Assembly: GCA_963576475.1 (NCBI GenBank)
Contig: OY754990.1
Span: 15,272,206 to 15,336,205, forward strand
DNA length: 64,000 nucleotides
Reading direction: 5' to 3'
DNA from: Molanna angustata
Lineage: Eukaryota; Arthropoda; Insecta; Trichoptera; Molannidae
Shown here piece after piece: positions 1 through 10,710 of this stretch. How positions within the stretch are numbered: the stretch's first letter is position 1; every line of letters begins with the position of its first letter. A program made the translations under genes and the position numbers. Below the pieces are notes generated by a model. The model had not been told where the DNA came from. It saw nothing but the letters and a program-made list of their open reading frames with translations, and did no database searches.

Positions 1-145
1 ACCGATTTAACTATTCTGTGAAAAAACCCGCCCTAAAACGCCCAGACTGCAGATCGAAACGCCGCTCGAAAGCGTACAGCGAAAAATGCCATCTGCAACT
101 TCGTGTACATCCGAAACTCGACGTCGAGTGTTTTATCTGAACGCA
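1..145 (+). repeat. Dispersed repeat, related to 15436-15566
   Basis: This GC-richer stretch shares the words GAAACGCCG, GCCGCTCGAAAGCGT, AACGCCAT-like, ACAACTTC and ACGTCGAG, in the same order, with 15436-15566. The two are diverged copies of one dispersed repeat of unknown class. No ORF or terminal inverted repeat is visible, and the window edge cuts the left side. Confidence 0.55.
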
Positions 146-149
146 GCCC

Positions 150-928
150 CACAATACGATTCCGGTCACCATTTTTTTAAATGGCTTTCGTTACCCGGTG
201 AAGTTCTTAACCAGTTTAATATTTATTATTTAACATAATATCTTTCTTGCGTACCTATTAAGGTTAGCGACGGCAGGAGCGTTATTTAGCATCGGCCCGC
301 CCCCTGCACTGTGCAAAGCGGTCTTTGAGACTTAGTGGTTTCTTCCAACAGCCATCAGTGTGGTTGCCTTCTCTATAACTTGAGGCCGGCTCCCTAATCA
401 ATCATCCCCATCCTTGCTTTGGCGGGGCCCGTCTAACTTTACCCTAAATAGGGTGACCATTCGATTACAAAAATAATATTTTTTATTTATTTATTATATG
501 AGTCGATGGCTGAGCATTCATTTTTTGTAAAAAAAAATAAGAAAAGGTAACGCACCCTTAGAATGTTAATATTTACAGATTGATACCATTAATAAAGATA
601 AACCAAAAAGATATGAGAGCTGGGTTATATTTCATATTCATAGTGGTTCGGAGATTCAAAGAACACGTGACTTATAATTAGTTTCATGCAACACATGAGA
701 TCCAACTGTCGATGGCAATAGTATGAATAATTGAAGAATACGTACCAAAATATAAACACTTAAACGCAAATTAATACACATTTTCAGATATTTTGTTTTC
801 TATATAAAACATATATAGGTATATATGTAAGGTTAGAATAATATGGAGTTCAGTCATTTTTTCCTAGCCAAAATATGAAAAGCCTACTCAATAAATATTT
901 ATTTATATTGAATTTTAATAATTTTAAT
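150..928. other. No gene seen; AT-rich spacer
   Basis: I see no coding signal. Around 676-765 lies a terminal-type motif (catgcaacacatgagatcc, then aactgtcgat) that recurs inverted at 7905-7985 and direct at 30815-30875, so this is probably the edge of another dispersed element. Confidence 0.4.
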
Positions 929-1624
929 TTAAGTGGGGGGGGGACTGCTGCCAACGTACCTATTTTTCAATTTGATATACCATCATTATTTCTTATCAAA
1001 TCGTTTTGAAAACGAATAATTTAGATAGTTTGGGTATTCATAAAGAAAAATGTATCTTTATTTTTTGATAATGTTCTGTATAAATTCTTGTAGAAAAATA
1101 ATGGCATACCCCGATTTTCAACGTTTATCTTATATTTTTAATAAAATATAAGGCGTAGTTCAACATATTTTTTTTAAATTAAAGAAGACAAAAATATCTA
1201 GAAAAATACGATGTGACGTTGCATTAATGCTTCAGGTTTGGAAAATAAACCTAAAAAAATTATTTTCCATTCAGTGCCATTGCGAAATATAAGTTTTTTT
1301 GGTTTATGAACTTAACCTGATGCATTAATGCAACGTTACAACGTAATTTTTCAAAAAAATTTGATATTCTTTAATTTATAAAAAAATATAATGCTCTATC
1401 CCTTATAGTTTTTTAGAAATTTAAGATAAGTGTCAAAAATTGGAGTATGCTTATTATTTTCCTACAAGAATATATACAGAACATTATTAAAAAATTAAGG
1501 TTTATTTTTATTTATTAATATCCAAACTAACTAGGTTATTTTTTTTTCAAAATGATTCGTTTTGTAGTAATGACGCAAATTCAAATTGAAAAAATAGGTA
1601 CGTTGGCAGCAGTCCCCCCATTAA
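929..1624. mobile_element. Palindromic MITE (foldback), TTAA-flanked
   Basis: The left arm (933 onward: G-run, actgctgccaacgtacctat) and the right arm (ending 1620) are inverted copies. The similarity runs about 330 bp inward on each side, so the whole ~690-bp element is one long palindrome. Shared inner landmarks include taatgttctgtata, cttgtag and aacgttgcattaatgc. TTAA sits immediately outside both ends (929-932 and 1621-1624), as expected of a target duplication in TTAA-inserting elements such as the piggyBac superfamily. The first base inside is G/T rather than the usual C, so the superfamily assignment is tentative. There is no coding capacity, so it is non-autonomous. Confidence 0.75.
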
Positions 1625-2249
1625 ATAGAACAATAAAAACACAATATTTAAGAAAATAATTACAAAATGGTTTTTGTAAAAAAAAATATGGTTGTCATAT
1701 TTCTACCATCACGGCATATCCCCGAAATGCAGGGTAGCCGGCGACATGTGTGCGGGTGGGCAATACCTTATAAAAGAGCCGGGTAATCGAAAATAAAACA
1801 GGCAACAATAACATCACACAAAGCTTAGAAATTAGGTTAACCAACAATTATATATGTAGAGTCTAGTGAGGTGAGACTGGTGTATGGGTATACATACATG
1901 TGTGTCATTGTAATTTTAATATAAACGAAAAAAATCTCTAAAGCGTAAACAATGGTCACCGCATCTTCTTAGCCATCGTAGTCCGATATCTGTCATAAAA
2001 TCCATTATCACGACCGCGGTCGGTAGGGTGACCGCGATTCTCCAACAATAGACCGCACCAGCGTGTCATCATTGTTGGACGATGCTGATGGGGGGGACAC
2101 GGTGGGCTGTGCCGCGTCATCGTCGGAGGAGGGGGTCCCAAGGAAACTGATTGACAGATGACCGGTTCAAAATAATGGATTGTTTCGACTCAAATTGAGA
2201 CAAACGCGATATCTCAATCTTTTCTTCTGTTTGTTACGAATCTTTAATC
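1625..2249. other. No gene seen; short dispersed repeat at 1695-1790
   Basis: The block 1695-1790 (accatcacggcatat, then a gcgacatgtgtgcgggtg-type stretch, then caatacc/ttataaaa) resembles 39415-39510, giving one weak dispersed-repeat pair. The rest shows no coding signal that I can support. Confidence 0.4.
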
Positions 2250-2465
2250 TTGAAAATAATAAGAGGTTCATATTATTTGGGACACATTATTCGAGGTGAA
2301 AAGTATAGGCTGCTCCAAGTGATTATGAAGGGTAAAATAGAGGGACGCCGAGGAATCGGAAAACGTCTGATGTCATGGCTCCGCAATATTCGTGAGTGGA
2401 TCGGCATAAGAGAAGTCTTCTCAGTAATGTTCGCCAACGCCGGGGTCACCACTTCGAGGTGGTGA
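2250..2465 (+). pseudogene. RTE-type LINE, RT C-terminal tail (family A)
   Basis: The reading frame contains YLGHIIRGEKYRLLQ, KGKIEGRRGIGKR and SWLRNIREW. This matches almost residue for residue the better copy at 41733-42215 (YLGHIMRGEKYHLLQ, KGKIEGRRGTGRR). These are the last ~70 residues of the ORF2 protein of an RTE-like endonuclease/RT LINE, after the catalytic palm. The catalytic domain is absent, and an internal stretch before the end is deleted relative to the 42-kb copy. It is a dead 5'-truncated insertion. Confidence 0.8.
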
Positions 2466-2629
2466 CATAAAAATTCGTGTTCTGATTACATGTTGTTTAT
2501 TAGGCGGAGGCGCGAAGACAAATGGTTTGAGCTAGTCATTGGTGGGGATTTATGTATTGTAGAGTCAGAGCCGTATGGCGTATAGCGTACAGCCGTATGG
2601 CGTACAAACACATCACGATGAAACTCATA

Positions 2630-3192
2630 GGGCCGATATTACAGTCTCAGTTTAAGAGCTTAACTCAAGCTTTACAAAAATATAGCGTATTACAGTCTCC
2701 TTTTAGGCCTTATCTTCCCTCAAATACGTCAATAAAACGACAAATATTTAACTCAACGTTTATGGCGGTAAGTACTTAACGGTGAGTCAACTGTCATTTC
2801 TCGACTCGTTGCTAGGCAACGCGTGTAGTTGCAGTGTTCTATCACTAGAGGCTTTAGTTGTATCGACGGTGGCGCCACACAACAAAACAAACTGACATCC
2901 ATATTGAAACGAACATGGGCATTTAAAAGCATTATTTTGGTGAAAAAAAATAAATTTATCATGTTGGATAGTAAAAAGTCGTAGCGTCCCGTTTTGTAGA
3001 TGGTATTATTTGAGGTTATTTAAAATTTGAGAGATAATAACCACAGAAAAAGTAAAATATGTCTATAATTGAAGATTTAGTAACTGACATGTCATATTGC
3101 ACTGTAATACGGAAATGGATTCAATCTCCCCTTAACATTAATCTTGTGTTTAACAAACTCAATGAGTTGAGGGCCAACTGTAATATCGGTTC
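2630..3192. mobile_element. Harbinger-like MITE, copy 1
   Basis: The ends are inverted: GGGCCGATATTACAGT at the left, and its complement with two changes at the right (AACTGTAATATCGGTTC). ATA directly flanks both ends (2627-2629, 3193-3195), a 3-bp target duplication typical of PIF/Harbinger elements. The whole length aligns to 26405-27014 (shared gcgccacacaacaaaacaaactg and the ccccttaacattaatctt end). It has no transposase, so it is non-autonomous. Confidence 0.75.
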
Positions 3193-3299
3193 ATAGTGTG
3201 CACTCTCTACATGATTCCCGTTAAGAAATTGATGTAAAAAAATACGCTTAAAAATTGTGAAATCATGGCTCTCCACTATTCCATAGTCTTCTTATTCTT

Positions 3300-3630
3300 C
3301 TTCCTCTTCTTTTAGATCTATGATCTGTTTTTACAGGTCCTGGGACGAGGATGTCCAGCTCTCCCTCCATCTCTTTGATGATCTTCACGGTGGTCGGCGT
3401 CCCTCTGGTATTTCGCGCATTACGATCTTTGGCAGCCTTTCTGGATTCACCCTTTTAACATGATCTCTCCAGTGTTGTCTTCTTTGTCTGCTCCACCTTA
3501 CAATATCCTCCACATTGCAGGTTCTGCGGATCTCCTCGTTGACGATTCTGTCTCTGAGGGTTCTGCCCAAGATTCCATAGTGTGGAGAGTAAAAACTGTT
3601 CAATATACAACAAGACACTCCATTATCAAA
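3300..3630 (-). pseudogene. RTE-type LINE, RT C-terminal tail (family B)
   Basis: The minus strand reads GRTLRDRIVNEEIRRTC, VEDIVRWSRQRRQHWRDHV, RLPKIVMREIPEGRR and then, after a frameshift, a PKRW/ESWTS-like end. This is the conserved tail of RTE-type ORF2 proteins, and a related copy lies at 18262-19052 on the same strand. The 3' end is the purine-rich (AAG)n-type run seen as cttcttattcttcttcc at 3288-3306. The element is 5'-truncated and inactive. Confidence 0.8.
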
Positions 3631-3639
3631 TACAAGTTG

Positions 3640-4270
3640 TGTAACTCTGTGGCTCTAAATAGAATAGGAAGTATATACGTTAGTAGGTACTAACATTTAT
3701 CGGATATGGTAAAAAACATTGAAATACAATATACATAGATACGAATACGTTTTCACAACTTTCCTAGAAACCACGCGAGATATATTCCGTCAAATTATTA
3801 TTGTTTGGCGAAATTCAATACCTAATATTATACCCACGAAACCGCGCAAAGCCAATCAACGGTAGCCTGCTTGCTGCTCGATGGACCAAATTAGATTTCG
3901 AAGGTGAAGCTGTGGGAGTACCACATAAACATGGAAATTCAGGTACAGATTGGAAAAACAAAATTAAACTTTGAAATTAATCATATTTTAATAAAATCTA
4001 ATGTTAACAGATTTTACAATCTAATGGTCAAAATCAGACCAAATTATCCTTTAGGGGTTGATTTTATGTAGTCTTAAGATTTATCAGAAGGTTATAATAA
4101 TCATCAGAAGGTTTTTAAATGCGTGTTCAAAATTGTCATTCGTTAATCTTCAAAATCAATACCCCACTAAATAGTTATTAATTAAATCATGTAACAAGCA
4201 ATGATTTGTCTTAAGAATTAAAGAATCAACTTAATTTGCAATACACTGTTTATTCACAAATAACAATCTT
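3640..4270. other. No gene seen
   Basis: AT-rich sequence without a supportable ORF, inverted repeat or known repeat end. Confidence 0.4.
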
Positions 4271-4274
4271 TGAT

Positions 4275-4722
4275 TTACATAAATATTTATTTATTTTATT
4301 AACGGCGTTTGCCATTTACAAGAATAATTCAAAAGATACAAAGTATAGTACATAATGTGTGATAATGTATATATATAAAAAAAAACAAACATATCCAATC
4401 AATAAACCATGAATATAAAGCAAGAAGAAATCAATACAAAGAAAAACTTATAAAAAATACATATAAAAATACATACAAATAAAATTTAACCAAAAAATAA
4501 AGAGAAAACAAATGAAAGTAGGTATAAAATAATGAAGAATAGGTATGAATAATGAAGAATAAAATTAAACACGATCAGTGTAATTTAACCCGTAGGGTAT
4601 TTCTGTGATTATTTATATTGCCTATAAACAGATCAATATGACTAGCATATTCATTGCTCAACCTCTGAATTCTGTTCAGTGCAGAATTGTGATGCGCTAG
4701 TGTGCGGGAATTGTCACAATAT
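4275..4722 (-). pseudogene. LINE ORF2 C-terminus plus 3' UTR
   Basis: On the minus strand, 4722-4570 encodes RTLAHHNSALNRIQRLSNEY, then HIDLFIGNINNHRNTLRVKL and a stop. This is the usual closing pattern of CR1/jockey-group ORF2 proteins (RT..h.nsp..Ri..l.Ne....DlF). An A-rich 3' UTR follows and ends in an (AATA)n-like tail near 4280-4300. Only about 50 codons remain. Confidence 0.6.
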
Positions 4723-4939
4723 TTAACAATAATATAAATATTTAACAATAAGATTTATAAATTACCACGGATGATAAAATATCGATTGACGCGGTACGTT
4801 GACACTTCGAGAGAGCAATGGCGGGCGAAAGAAAAAAAACTAGTTTATATAGATCGTTTGATTGTTCTAGAATATTCCACAGATGAGTGATGTCAAGTTT
4901 TGACATCTAATCACCACAATCCGAAGTGGTTTCATAGAA

Positions 4940-5125
4940 TAGCAATGCAAAAGTGTTGAAATAGCAAGAATGAAAGACAATCGATGAACAAAAAGACTGG
5001 TGGAGTGGAGACCACGAGGCAAAAAGAGACCACAGATGGATGGACGACATCAAAAGACTCGTAAGACCCCAGTGGATTAGTAGCGTAGGAGAGAGGAATT
5101 CTATGACCTGAATGCACAGTAATAT
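4940..5125 (+). pseudogene. RTE-type LINE C-terminal remnant (family C)
   Basis: Readable pieces are a KRRPQ..W-type motif and MDDIKRLVRPQW, with WSGDHEAKRDHRWMDDIKRL across a frameshift. This resembles the RW.DDI..... W tail of RTE-type ORF2. It is short, frameshifted and not functional. Confidence 0.6.
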
Positions 5126-5372
5126 GTAATTAAATACTTATTCCTAACCTTACTGTAGTATTGAGTTTTCTTAAGTGAGCAATTGCATTTCAAAGACAGA
5201 CAACACTAGCTAAATACTAAATCCTACGTCTTATTTAAGGTCGATGGCGTAGCATTTCACATTATTGTCAATGAAGAAAAGAGATAAGTATGAAAAGAGA
5301 TTCTACGGGTTTATGTTGAAGTTGAAAATATTTTTTTTTGTCATAACAACACAAACACATCTAACCTATTTC

Positions 5373-5951
5373 TATTTTACTAAGACCCAGATCTGTATAC
5401 TCTACAAAGCGCAAATACGTCCAATTATTGAATATGGCAGTCACCTCTGGAGTGGCGCCCCCCAATACCTACTGAATACCCTCGACACTGTCCAAAGGCG
5501 TGCTATACGTCTGATTGATGATCCATAACTGACTGATGGATTGCAATCACTAGAACACAAACGCAGAGTCGGTATTTTAAGTTTATTCTATAGATACTAC
5601 CACGGGAATTGCTCAGAAGAACTTGCATCTTTGGTCCCTCCTCCACCCACTCGCAACAGATTCACTCACTTCACTCAATCGCAGCACCCATTCACAGTGG
5701 ACCTTCAACATACATATATGAACAAGTCGCTTCTCGAACTCCTTTATTAATACAGCAGCCCGACTGTGGAACGATCTTCCGAATTCTGTGTTTCCACCTT
5801 CGTACAACCCGGGTCTTTTTAAAATCCGAATTAATAAACTCTTCTAGATTGCAAACCCCTCCCAAAGCTACGTAGTGCGCTTCTTCGGAAGAGTAAAATG
5901 GACCCAAATCCTAATAGATGGCGTCCCCTACGGGGACATTTAAAAAAAAAA
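5373..5951 (+). pseudogene. Jockey-like LINE, ORF2 C-terminus and 3' UTR, copy 1
   Basis: Encodes ILYKAQIRPIIEYGSHLWSG, LDTVQRRAIRLIDDP, LEHKRRVGILSLFYRYYHGN and CSEELASLVPPPPTRNR, the region after the RT thumb in jockey-type LINEs. Damage: an in-frame TAA at 5526-5528 (right after IDDP) and at least one frameshift near 5740. The 3' UTR (gctacgtagtgcgcttcttc, then ggggacattt) ends in an A-run at 5941-5951. A minus-strand sister copy at 9123-9700 keeps the frame open and starts at almost the same 5' point. Confidence 0.85.
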
Positions 5952-5999
5952 CAAGCTAACACGGACAGCTCTATGTGACGATCATACTGAAATTTCAGC

Positions 6000-6849
6000 G
6001 GAATTCTCGGCATCTCGTAGGTATATATTTCTGAATTCTCTGTGTGGGATTTGATTTGACAAAATTAGCAAATAGGTACATATTCGACGAAGTCGCTAAA
6101 AACATCATACATCGAAAACATCTCGAATTTAAAAAAATATAAAACAACTCGTAAAGTTTCTAGCGATCAACCTTACTTTTTGATAGATCGCAAATGTTAG
6201 TATACGTCAACGTGCATGCACTAAGTACTCAGATGTCTCTGCAATGCAATTCTCATGCGAAAACTTCGTAGCATCCTTAAGTTTTGAAGCCATGTGATTT
6301 GCTAACTTTAGTGAGAGTCTGTGCAATGAAAACGTGGTTAGTATTTAGATCGGCATCTGCATTCGGACCTATAACCTGCAGTCGACAAACATCGGCTGAA
6401 AATATGATTATGATGAATTAATTACTGTCATATTTTTAAACGAGGATGGAAAAGAAAGGCTCATCATGACAGATAAGTACGGAAATGATTAGAAGGAGCC
6501 TAAAGAGATTAAAAGGGGAATATTTTTTGCATCTGTTGTCTAAAGGAAGGATTTTCGCTGTATACACTTAATCGCTTAGAAATTATCTTTGATATCTCCA
6601 CCAGGGTGAGCCTTCTAATCCTGAATCTCTGTTCATTTTTCTCCATCAGCCTTTATTATCCACGGGGCGTTGTTATGGTTGTCGGTTCTTTCTGCCCACC
6701 CCAGTCACGCGCCGCTAATTGTAATTAATTACAGGTTCGTTGGGACTCATGGCGGATTCGTTAGTTCTGAATTTCGCAAAAATAGGTGATCCAAACTGCC
6801 CAATAGATTCATACATTCCATAATGTCATGTCACTAAAGGAAATACCAA
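6000..6849. other. No gene seen
   Basis: Mostly unassigned. The short piece 6675-6715 (ggttctttctgcccacccc) resembles the extreme 3' end of RTE family D (compare 22410-22440), so it may be a relic. I can support nothing else. Confidence 0.35.
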
Positions 6850-7060
6850 TATTTATTTATTTATTTAATTTAGGGGAAACATACAGCAATTTATACACCA
6901 AAAATAAAACAATATCAAAAAACCGTCATTTGCCAAAATAGTTCCCACAACATGCGTTATATAAAAAAAAGATAAATTAGCTTAAAAACATATGAGTGCA
7001 GAGTGGAGTGAGTTAAAAACTATAAAAGTAAAAAAAAAACAAAAACAAGATGATTTGAGT
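6850..7060 (-). mobile_element. Probable LINE 3' UTR with tail
   Basis: Begins with (ATTT)n at 6850-6872, then an AT-rich UTR-like stretch, in the same arrangement as the minus-strand LINE ends at 4275 and 25133. I see no surviving protein segment, so the call rests on the tail and composition alone. Confidence 0.35.
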
Positions 7061-7149
7061 AAATATTAAAGCCAATCACAGGTTGTCACTGGAGTTATTG
7101 TAGTAGGTATATTAAGATAAGTTAGGAATATTGTTACATACTATGGTGA

Positions 7150-7985
7150 GATATTGTGTGAATGATGTGTGAAATTGTCCAACTGTCGATTTGTTCAAGA
7201 GAACTTTGCTCTCTTAACATATCGACAATGTATCAAGCCAGAATACGCGAGAATTGTATGGAGAGGTCTACTTTTTTCACGGATTTTCCAACTTTGAAGT
7301 CAAAAAACACCAACTAAGAGGCTTCGCAGCATATATGTTCAATACACGGATTTACTCAGAATTCGGAGTAGAACATTTCGTGTGTCTGTGTGTGTGTCTG
7401 TGTGTGTCCGTCCCCCCCTTATAACTTTTGATCCGCTCAATTTACAGAGCCCAAAATTTCAGAATATATAAACAGTTATAGGCCTACAAAACTTTTATAC
7501 TCAGAATTTTGAATTTTTGTTTCAGTCAGGGGTTATCAACTTTTGAATTTTTATTTTATTTTTCCATATATCTCAGAAACCATAAAAGCTAGAACGCTGA
7601 AAATTGGTACAAACATAGAAAAATAAAAAATCTCAAATTTATTTTTTCAAAAAAATTCCAGGGTTTCTCAAACATTTTTTATTAAGAAAAATATTTTTTT
7701 TATGATAAATTTATGAGTTTAACTGCCTATATTTCCAAAACTTATACAATTATCGAAAAAAGCCGAAACACCCCAACTAGATAATTTAATTATCTATAAA
7801 AAATATTAACATTGTAGTAGAAGATCTCAATTTTTTTTATACCTACATAATATATGTTGTATAGAAAACAAAGTATCTGAAAATATTCAATAATTTGTAT
7901 TTATGGGTTTATAGTTTGGTACATATTCTTCAACTATACATACTATCGCTATCGACAGTTGGATCTCATGTGTTACATGCAACTA
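7150..7985. repeat. Dispersed element with short inverted ends
   Basis: Left end: tccaactgtcgat at about 7178-7190. Right end: atcgacagttgga at about 7950-7964. These form an inverted pair of 12-13 bp. The right end continues into ctcatgtgttacatgcaac, found inverted at 676-710. The interior has a (TG)n-rich stretch at 7381-7410 and a run resembling the 39793/45920 family (gtgtctgtgtgtg followed by low-complexity text). The class is unknown. Confidence 0.4.
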
Positions 7986-8084
7986 GTATATATAAATATG
8001 TGTTGTTGTATTACATAAGTGTTGAGTAAGATTATGAGGATGAAATTTTAAGTCTGATATATTTATACAGCAACATTTGAGTGA

Positions 8085-8118
8085 CCCGTCTCAGGACAGG
8101 TTATCCTAGTGAGACGGG
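8085..8118 (+). ncRNA. Two-tier hairpin of LINE 3' UTR type
   Basis: Outer stem CCCGTCTC (8085-8092) with GAGACGGG (8111-8118), 8 bp. Inner stem AGGA (8093-8096) with TCCT (8104-8107). The sequence between the stems matches 28614-28648 while the outer stems differ yet stay paired. See findings. Confidence 0.55.
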
Positions 8119-8213
8119 GAACGAAAAATTAGATATTACACTAGGTATATACTTATGAATAATAAACGTCGGGTTACCGGCACTGAAACTCATATAGTTG
8201 TCATATAGTTTTG

Positions 8214-8448
8214 TCGGCCTTCGTGGCTCAGTTGGTTGGGTATCTGACAAATGATCCAAAAGTCCCGGGTTCGATTCCCGGTGGAGACACAGTTTTTAAT
8301 TGTGTTTTCAGTCTGGATCTGTGAGACGATTAATATCGTAAGTCTCCAGAATGTGGCAACTTGTTATTGGGTGCGTGTTAAATTAATATTTGACATAGTA
8401 CCTGTTAGTTGCCCGAAAAATAATATATATAAATAAATAAATAAATAT
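8214..8448 (+). mobile_element. tRNA-derived SINE, family 1 (full-length)
   Basis: The head carries Pol III promoter boxes: an A-box-like TGGCTCAGTTGG (8224-8235) and a B box GGTTCGATTCC (8268-8278). The body follows (cagtctggatctgtgag, gtctccagaatgtggcaac, gacatagtacctgttagttg) and ends in (AAAT)n at 8430-8448. Other copies: 51972-52181(-), 53108-53216(+, 3'-truncated), 53503-53730(-), 62297-62691(-, interrupted) and a fragment at 36792-36846(-). It encodes no protein and depends on a LINE for mobility. Confidence 0.9.
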
Positions 8449-8449
8449 A

Positions 8450-9122
8450 GACAAAAAAAATCACGTCACTCCGTTTTCGACAGTCTGTTTAAAATAGAGT
8501 ATTATTTCTGATAACGCAAGTTTAGCTGCCAATCAATACACGGGATTTGAGAGTAGTGTAACGTTGGTCACAACCCACGCGTTTTTCCTCAAGCTCTGTT
8601 TAGATTATTTTCGCAGTATGGAAAAACAATCACACTCTAGTGTTTGCGTCTCTTTTCGACGTAGATAGCGACACGTCGGGTGCGAGAGGGACAGAGCATC
8701 TGAGTCAGCAGAAATTCACCGTCTATTGTATGCGTTTCGGGATACTTTTATTTTGCGCTCAAAGCCCCTTGTTATTGGAGAATAAAGGAAATTTTGAGAA
8801 TTCCGACCCCACACCTTCTGAATATCGAAGTTGGCGTGCGTCAGATAATAGAATCTGTGAGAATAGTCGAAAAAAAAGAAAGGAAAAATAATTATTTGTA
8901 GAGTGAAATATATTATTATATCTCTTATCAAACGTATTGAGCGCTAATACTCGAAAAATAAAAAAAACGAATATACGAAACACTGATCAAATCATAGATT
9001 TCTCAAAGAAAATCCCATTTATACATACCTACATACATCACGCCACATCCCAAATGGGACAGGCAGAAAGAACCGAACACCATATTATTATTATTTATTT
9101 ATCGTATGACATAGTGAATTTA
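8450..9122. other. No gene seen; RTE 3'-end relic at 9035-9085
   Basis: The only recognisable piece is 9035-9085 (minus), where acgccacatcccaaatggga and caggcagaaagaaccgaac match the last codons and 3' end of RTE family D (compare 33195-33255). The remainder is AT-rich spacer. Confidence 0.45.
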
Positions 9123-9700
9123 ATTTTTTTTAACATGTCTACGTAGGGGACACCAGCTATTAGGATTTGGGTCCATTTTGCTCTTCCGAAGAAGTGCACT
9201 ACGTAGCGTTGGGAGGGGTTTGCAATCTAGAAAAGGGTTAGTTTATTGATTCGGATTTTAAAAAGACCCGGGTTGTACGAAGGTGGAGACACAGAATTCG
9301 GAAGATCGTTCCACAGTCGAGCTGCTGTATTAATAAAGGAGTTCGAGAAGCGACTTGTTCGTATATGTTGAAGGTCCACTGTGAATGGATGCTGCGATTG
9401 AGTGAAGCGAGTGACTCTGTTGCGAGTGGGTGGAGGAGGGACCAAAGATGCAAGTTCTTCTGAGCAATTCCCGTGGTAGTATCTATAGAATAAACTTAAA
9501 ATACCGACTTTACGTCTGTGTTCTAGTGATTGCAATCCATCAGTCAGTGATGGATCATCAATCAGACGTAAAGCACGCCTTTGGACAGCGTCGAGGGTAT
9601 TCAGAAGGTATTGGGGGGCGCCACTCCAGAGGTGACTACCATATTCAATAATTGGACGTATTTGCGCTTTGTAGAGTATACACATCTGGGACTAAGTAAA
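9123..9700 (-). pseudogene. Jockey-like LINE, ORF2 C-terminus and 3' UTR, copy 2
   Basis: An uninterrupted 152-codon frame (9685 to 9227) carries YKAQIRPIIEYGSHLWSGAP, LDAVQRRALRLIDDPSLTDG, LEHRRKVGILSLFYRYYHGN, ASLVPPPPTRNRVTRFTQSQ, FINTAARLWNDLPNSV and a C-terminal LFKIRINKL. This is the post-RT C-terminal region of a jockey-type ORF2; no catalytic YADD or endonuclease is left, so the open frame is chance preservation. The 3' UTR mirrors copy 1 (5373-5951), and the A-tail reads as T-run 9123-9132. Compared with copy 1 it has neither the internal stop nor the frameshift, so it is the younger or less damaged copy. Confidence 0.85.
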
Positions 9701-9772
9701 ATATCTACGCGCTCTACATATATAGTACGCTCAATTTTTTGGAGGCGAGTTACAATTATTTATTTATTTTAT

Positions 9773-9824
9773 TTATAAAAATCTTACTATTTATTGAGTA
9801 CAATTAATATGAAATAATGTATTG
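9773..9824 (+). repeat. Direct repeat, left member (with 10161-10212)
   Basis: A 51-52-bp unit (ttataaaaatcttac, then gagtacaattaatatgaaat) recurs at 10161-10212 with about four differences. The two members bracket the RTE fragment at 9862-10160. Confidence 0.75.
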
Positions 9825-9861
9825 AACCTCACTAGGATAAACCGAGGTTAAATAAATTCAC

Positions 9862-10160
9862 ATTTTTGATAGTCGAAGAAGAGAGACACCTACTTAAAAC
9901 CATCTCCGAGAGACGTGCTCGCTGGTTTGGTCACATCCTGCGCCACGAGGGTCTCCTACATGACCTAATGGAGGCAATGGTTGAGGGGACAAACCTCAGG
10001 GGGCGTTCACGACGCGTATATTTGATCCAGGTGTGCGAAGACATGAACTGCGCCACATGTGTTGAGCTGAAGAGGGCTGCAGAAGATAGATAGAAGTGGA
10101 AAGCGAGATGTAGACTTCTTCTGCAAACCAATCCTCAGGATTGAGACTTTTGATGATGAT
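9862..10160 (+). pseudogene. RTE-type LINE, RT C-terminal tail (family E)
   Basis: The frame reads RHLLKTISERRARWFGHILR, HEGLLHDLMEAMVEGTNL, RGRSRRVYLIQV, CVELKRAAEDR and then a stop, followed by KWKARCRLLLQTNPQD. This is the standard closing region of RTE-type ORF2 (rR..WiGHiLRh..ll..i.eG...G.rgR.r). The 3' end is (GAT)n (tgatgatgat, 10151-10160). It is 5'-truncated; no RT motifs remain. Confidence 0.85.
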
Positions 10161-10212
10161 TTATAAAAATCTTACAAGTTACTGAGTACAATTAATATGA
10201 AATAATATATTC
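10161..10212 (+). repeat. Direct repeat, right member (with 9773-9824)
   Basis: Partner of 9773-9824; see there. It begins directly after the (GAT)n tail of the RTE fragment, as a target-site duplication would, but it is longer than usual RTE duplications. Confidence 0.7.
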
Positions 10213-10309
10213 AATACTTTTATAATTATTATGAAAACTTAATTTGTGTGCCATATTCAAAATATTAGAAAAAATATTTTTTTTGTGTTACACACTTAAC
10301 ACCGTCGAT

Positions 10310-10352
10310 AACTCGACAGGTTTCGGAGAGTACCTCTCCTTCGTCTGGAGTT
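10310..10352 (-). ncRNA. Hammerhead-like motif in left arm
   Basis: Read on the minus strand: stem I AACTC/GAGTT, core CAGACGA (10347-10341), one unpaired A, stem II GGAGAG/CTCTCC, core GAAAC (10324-10320), short helix III and GTC. Differences from the canonical CUGANGA...GAAA core: U4 is A, and there is an extra base before stem II. Activity is not claimed. Confidence 0.45.
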
Positions 10353-10710
10353 CACTTACAAACTAACTGTGTTAAAATTAAAGTTATGTAGGATAGGTAG
10401 TCTGTACATTGTGGATAGGGTGGGGGTGGATAACTGAAGGGGTGGAGGAAGTGACTGGAGAGATGAAGGGGGTAACTAGAGGGGGTGGCGGTATATTATT
10501 ATGGTCAGCTAATAGTGGAATTATATATTTAAAATTGGGCTACCTGCGATATTTGTGTTATTGTTGATCAGATTAACTTTTTGGTTTATTGCTTTCCTTA
10601 TCTCTAAGTTTTCAAAATTGTTTAGAATAAACCCTGACTTATTGGAATGCAAGATTTTAATACATGTTCTATTGTCAAAACTATGTGACAATAGAATTAG
10701 TTTGTAAGTG

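Noticed and set aside
1956..2141. Pro-rich 61-codon minus ORF
   Set aside because: Short, no family resemblance, no second copy to show constraint.
8214..8290. Genuine host tRNA gene
   Set aside because: The head lacks a consistent cloverleaf (mismatched acceptor and anticodon stems), is followed by a SINE body and tail, and recurs in many copies.
8251..8436. 61-codon ORF over SINE 1
   Set aside because: Runs through the tRNA-like head and body of the SINE; not coding.
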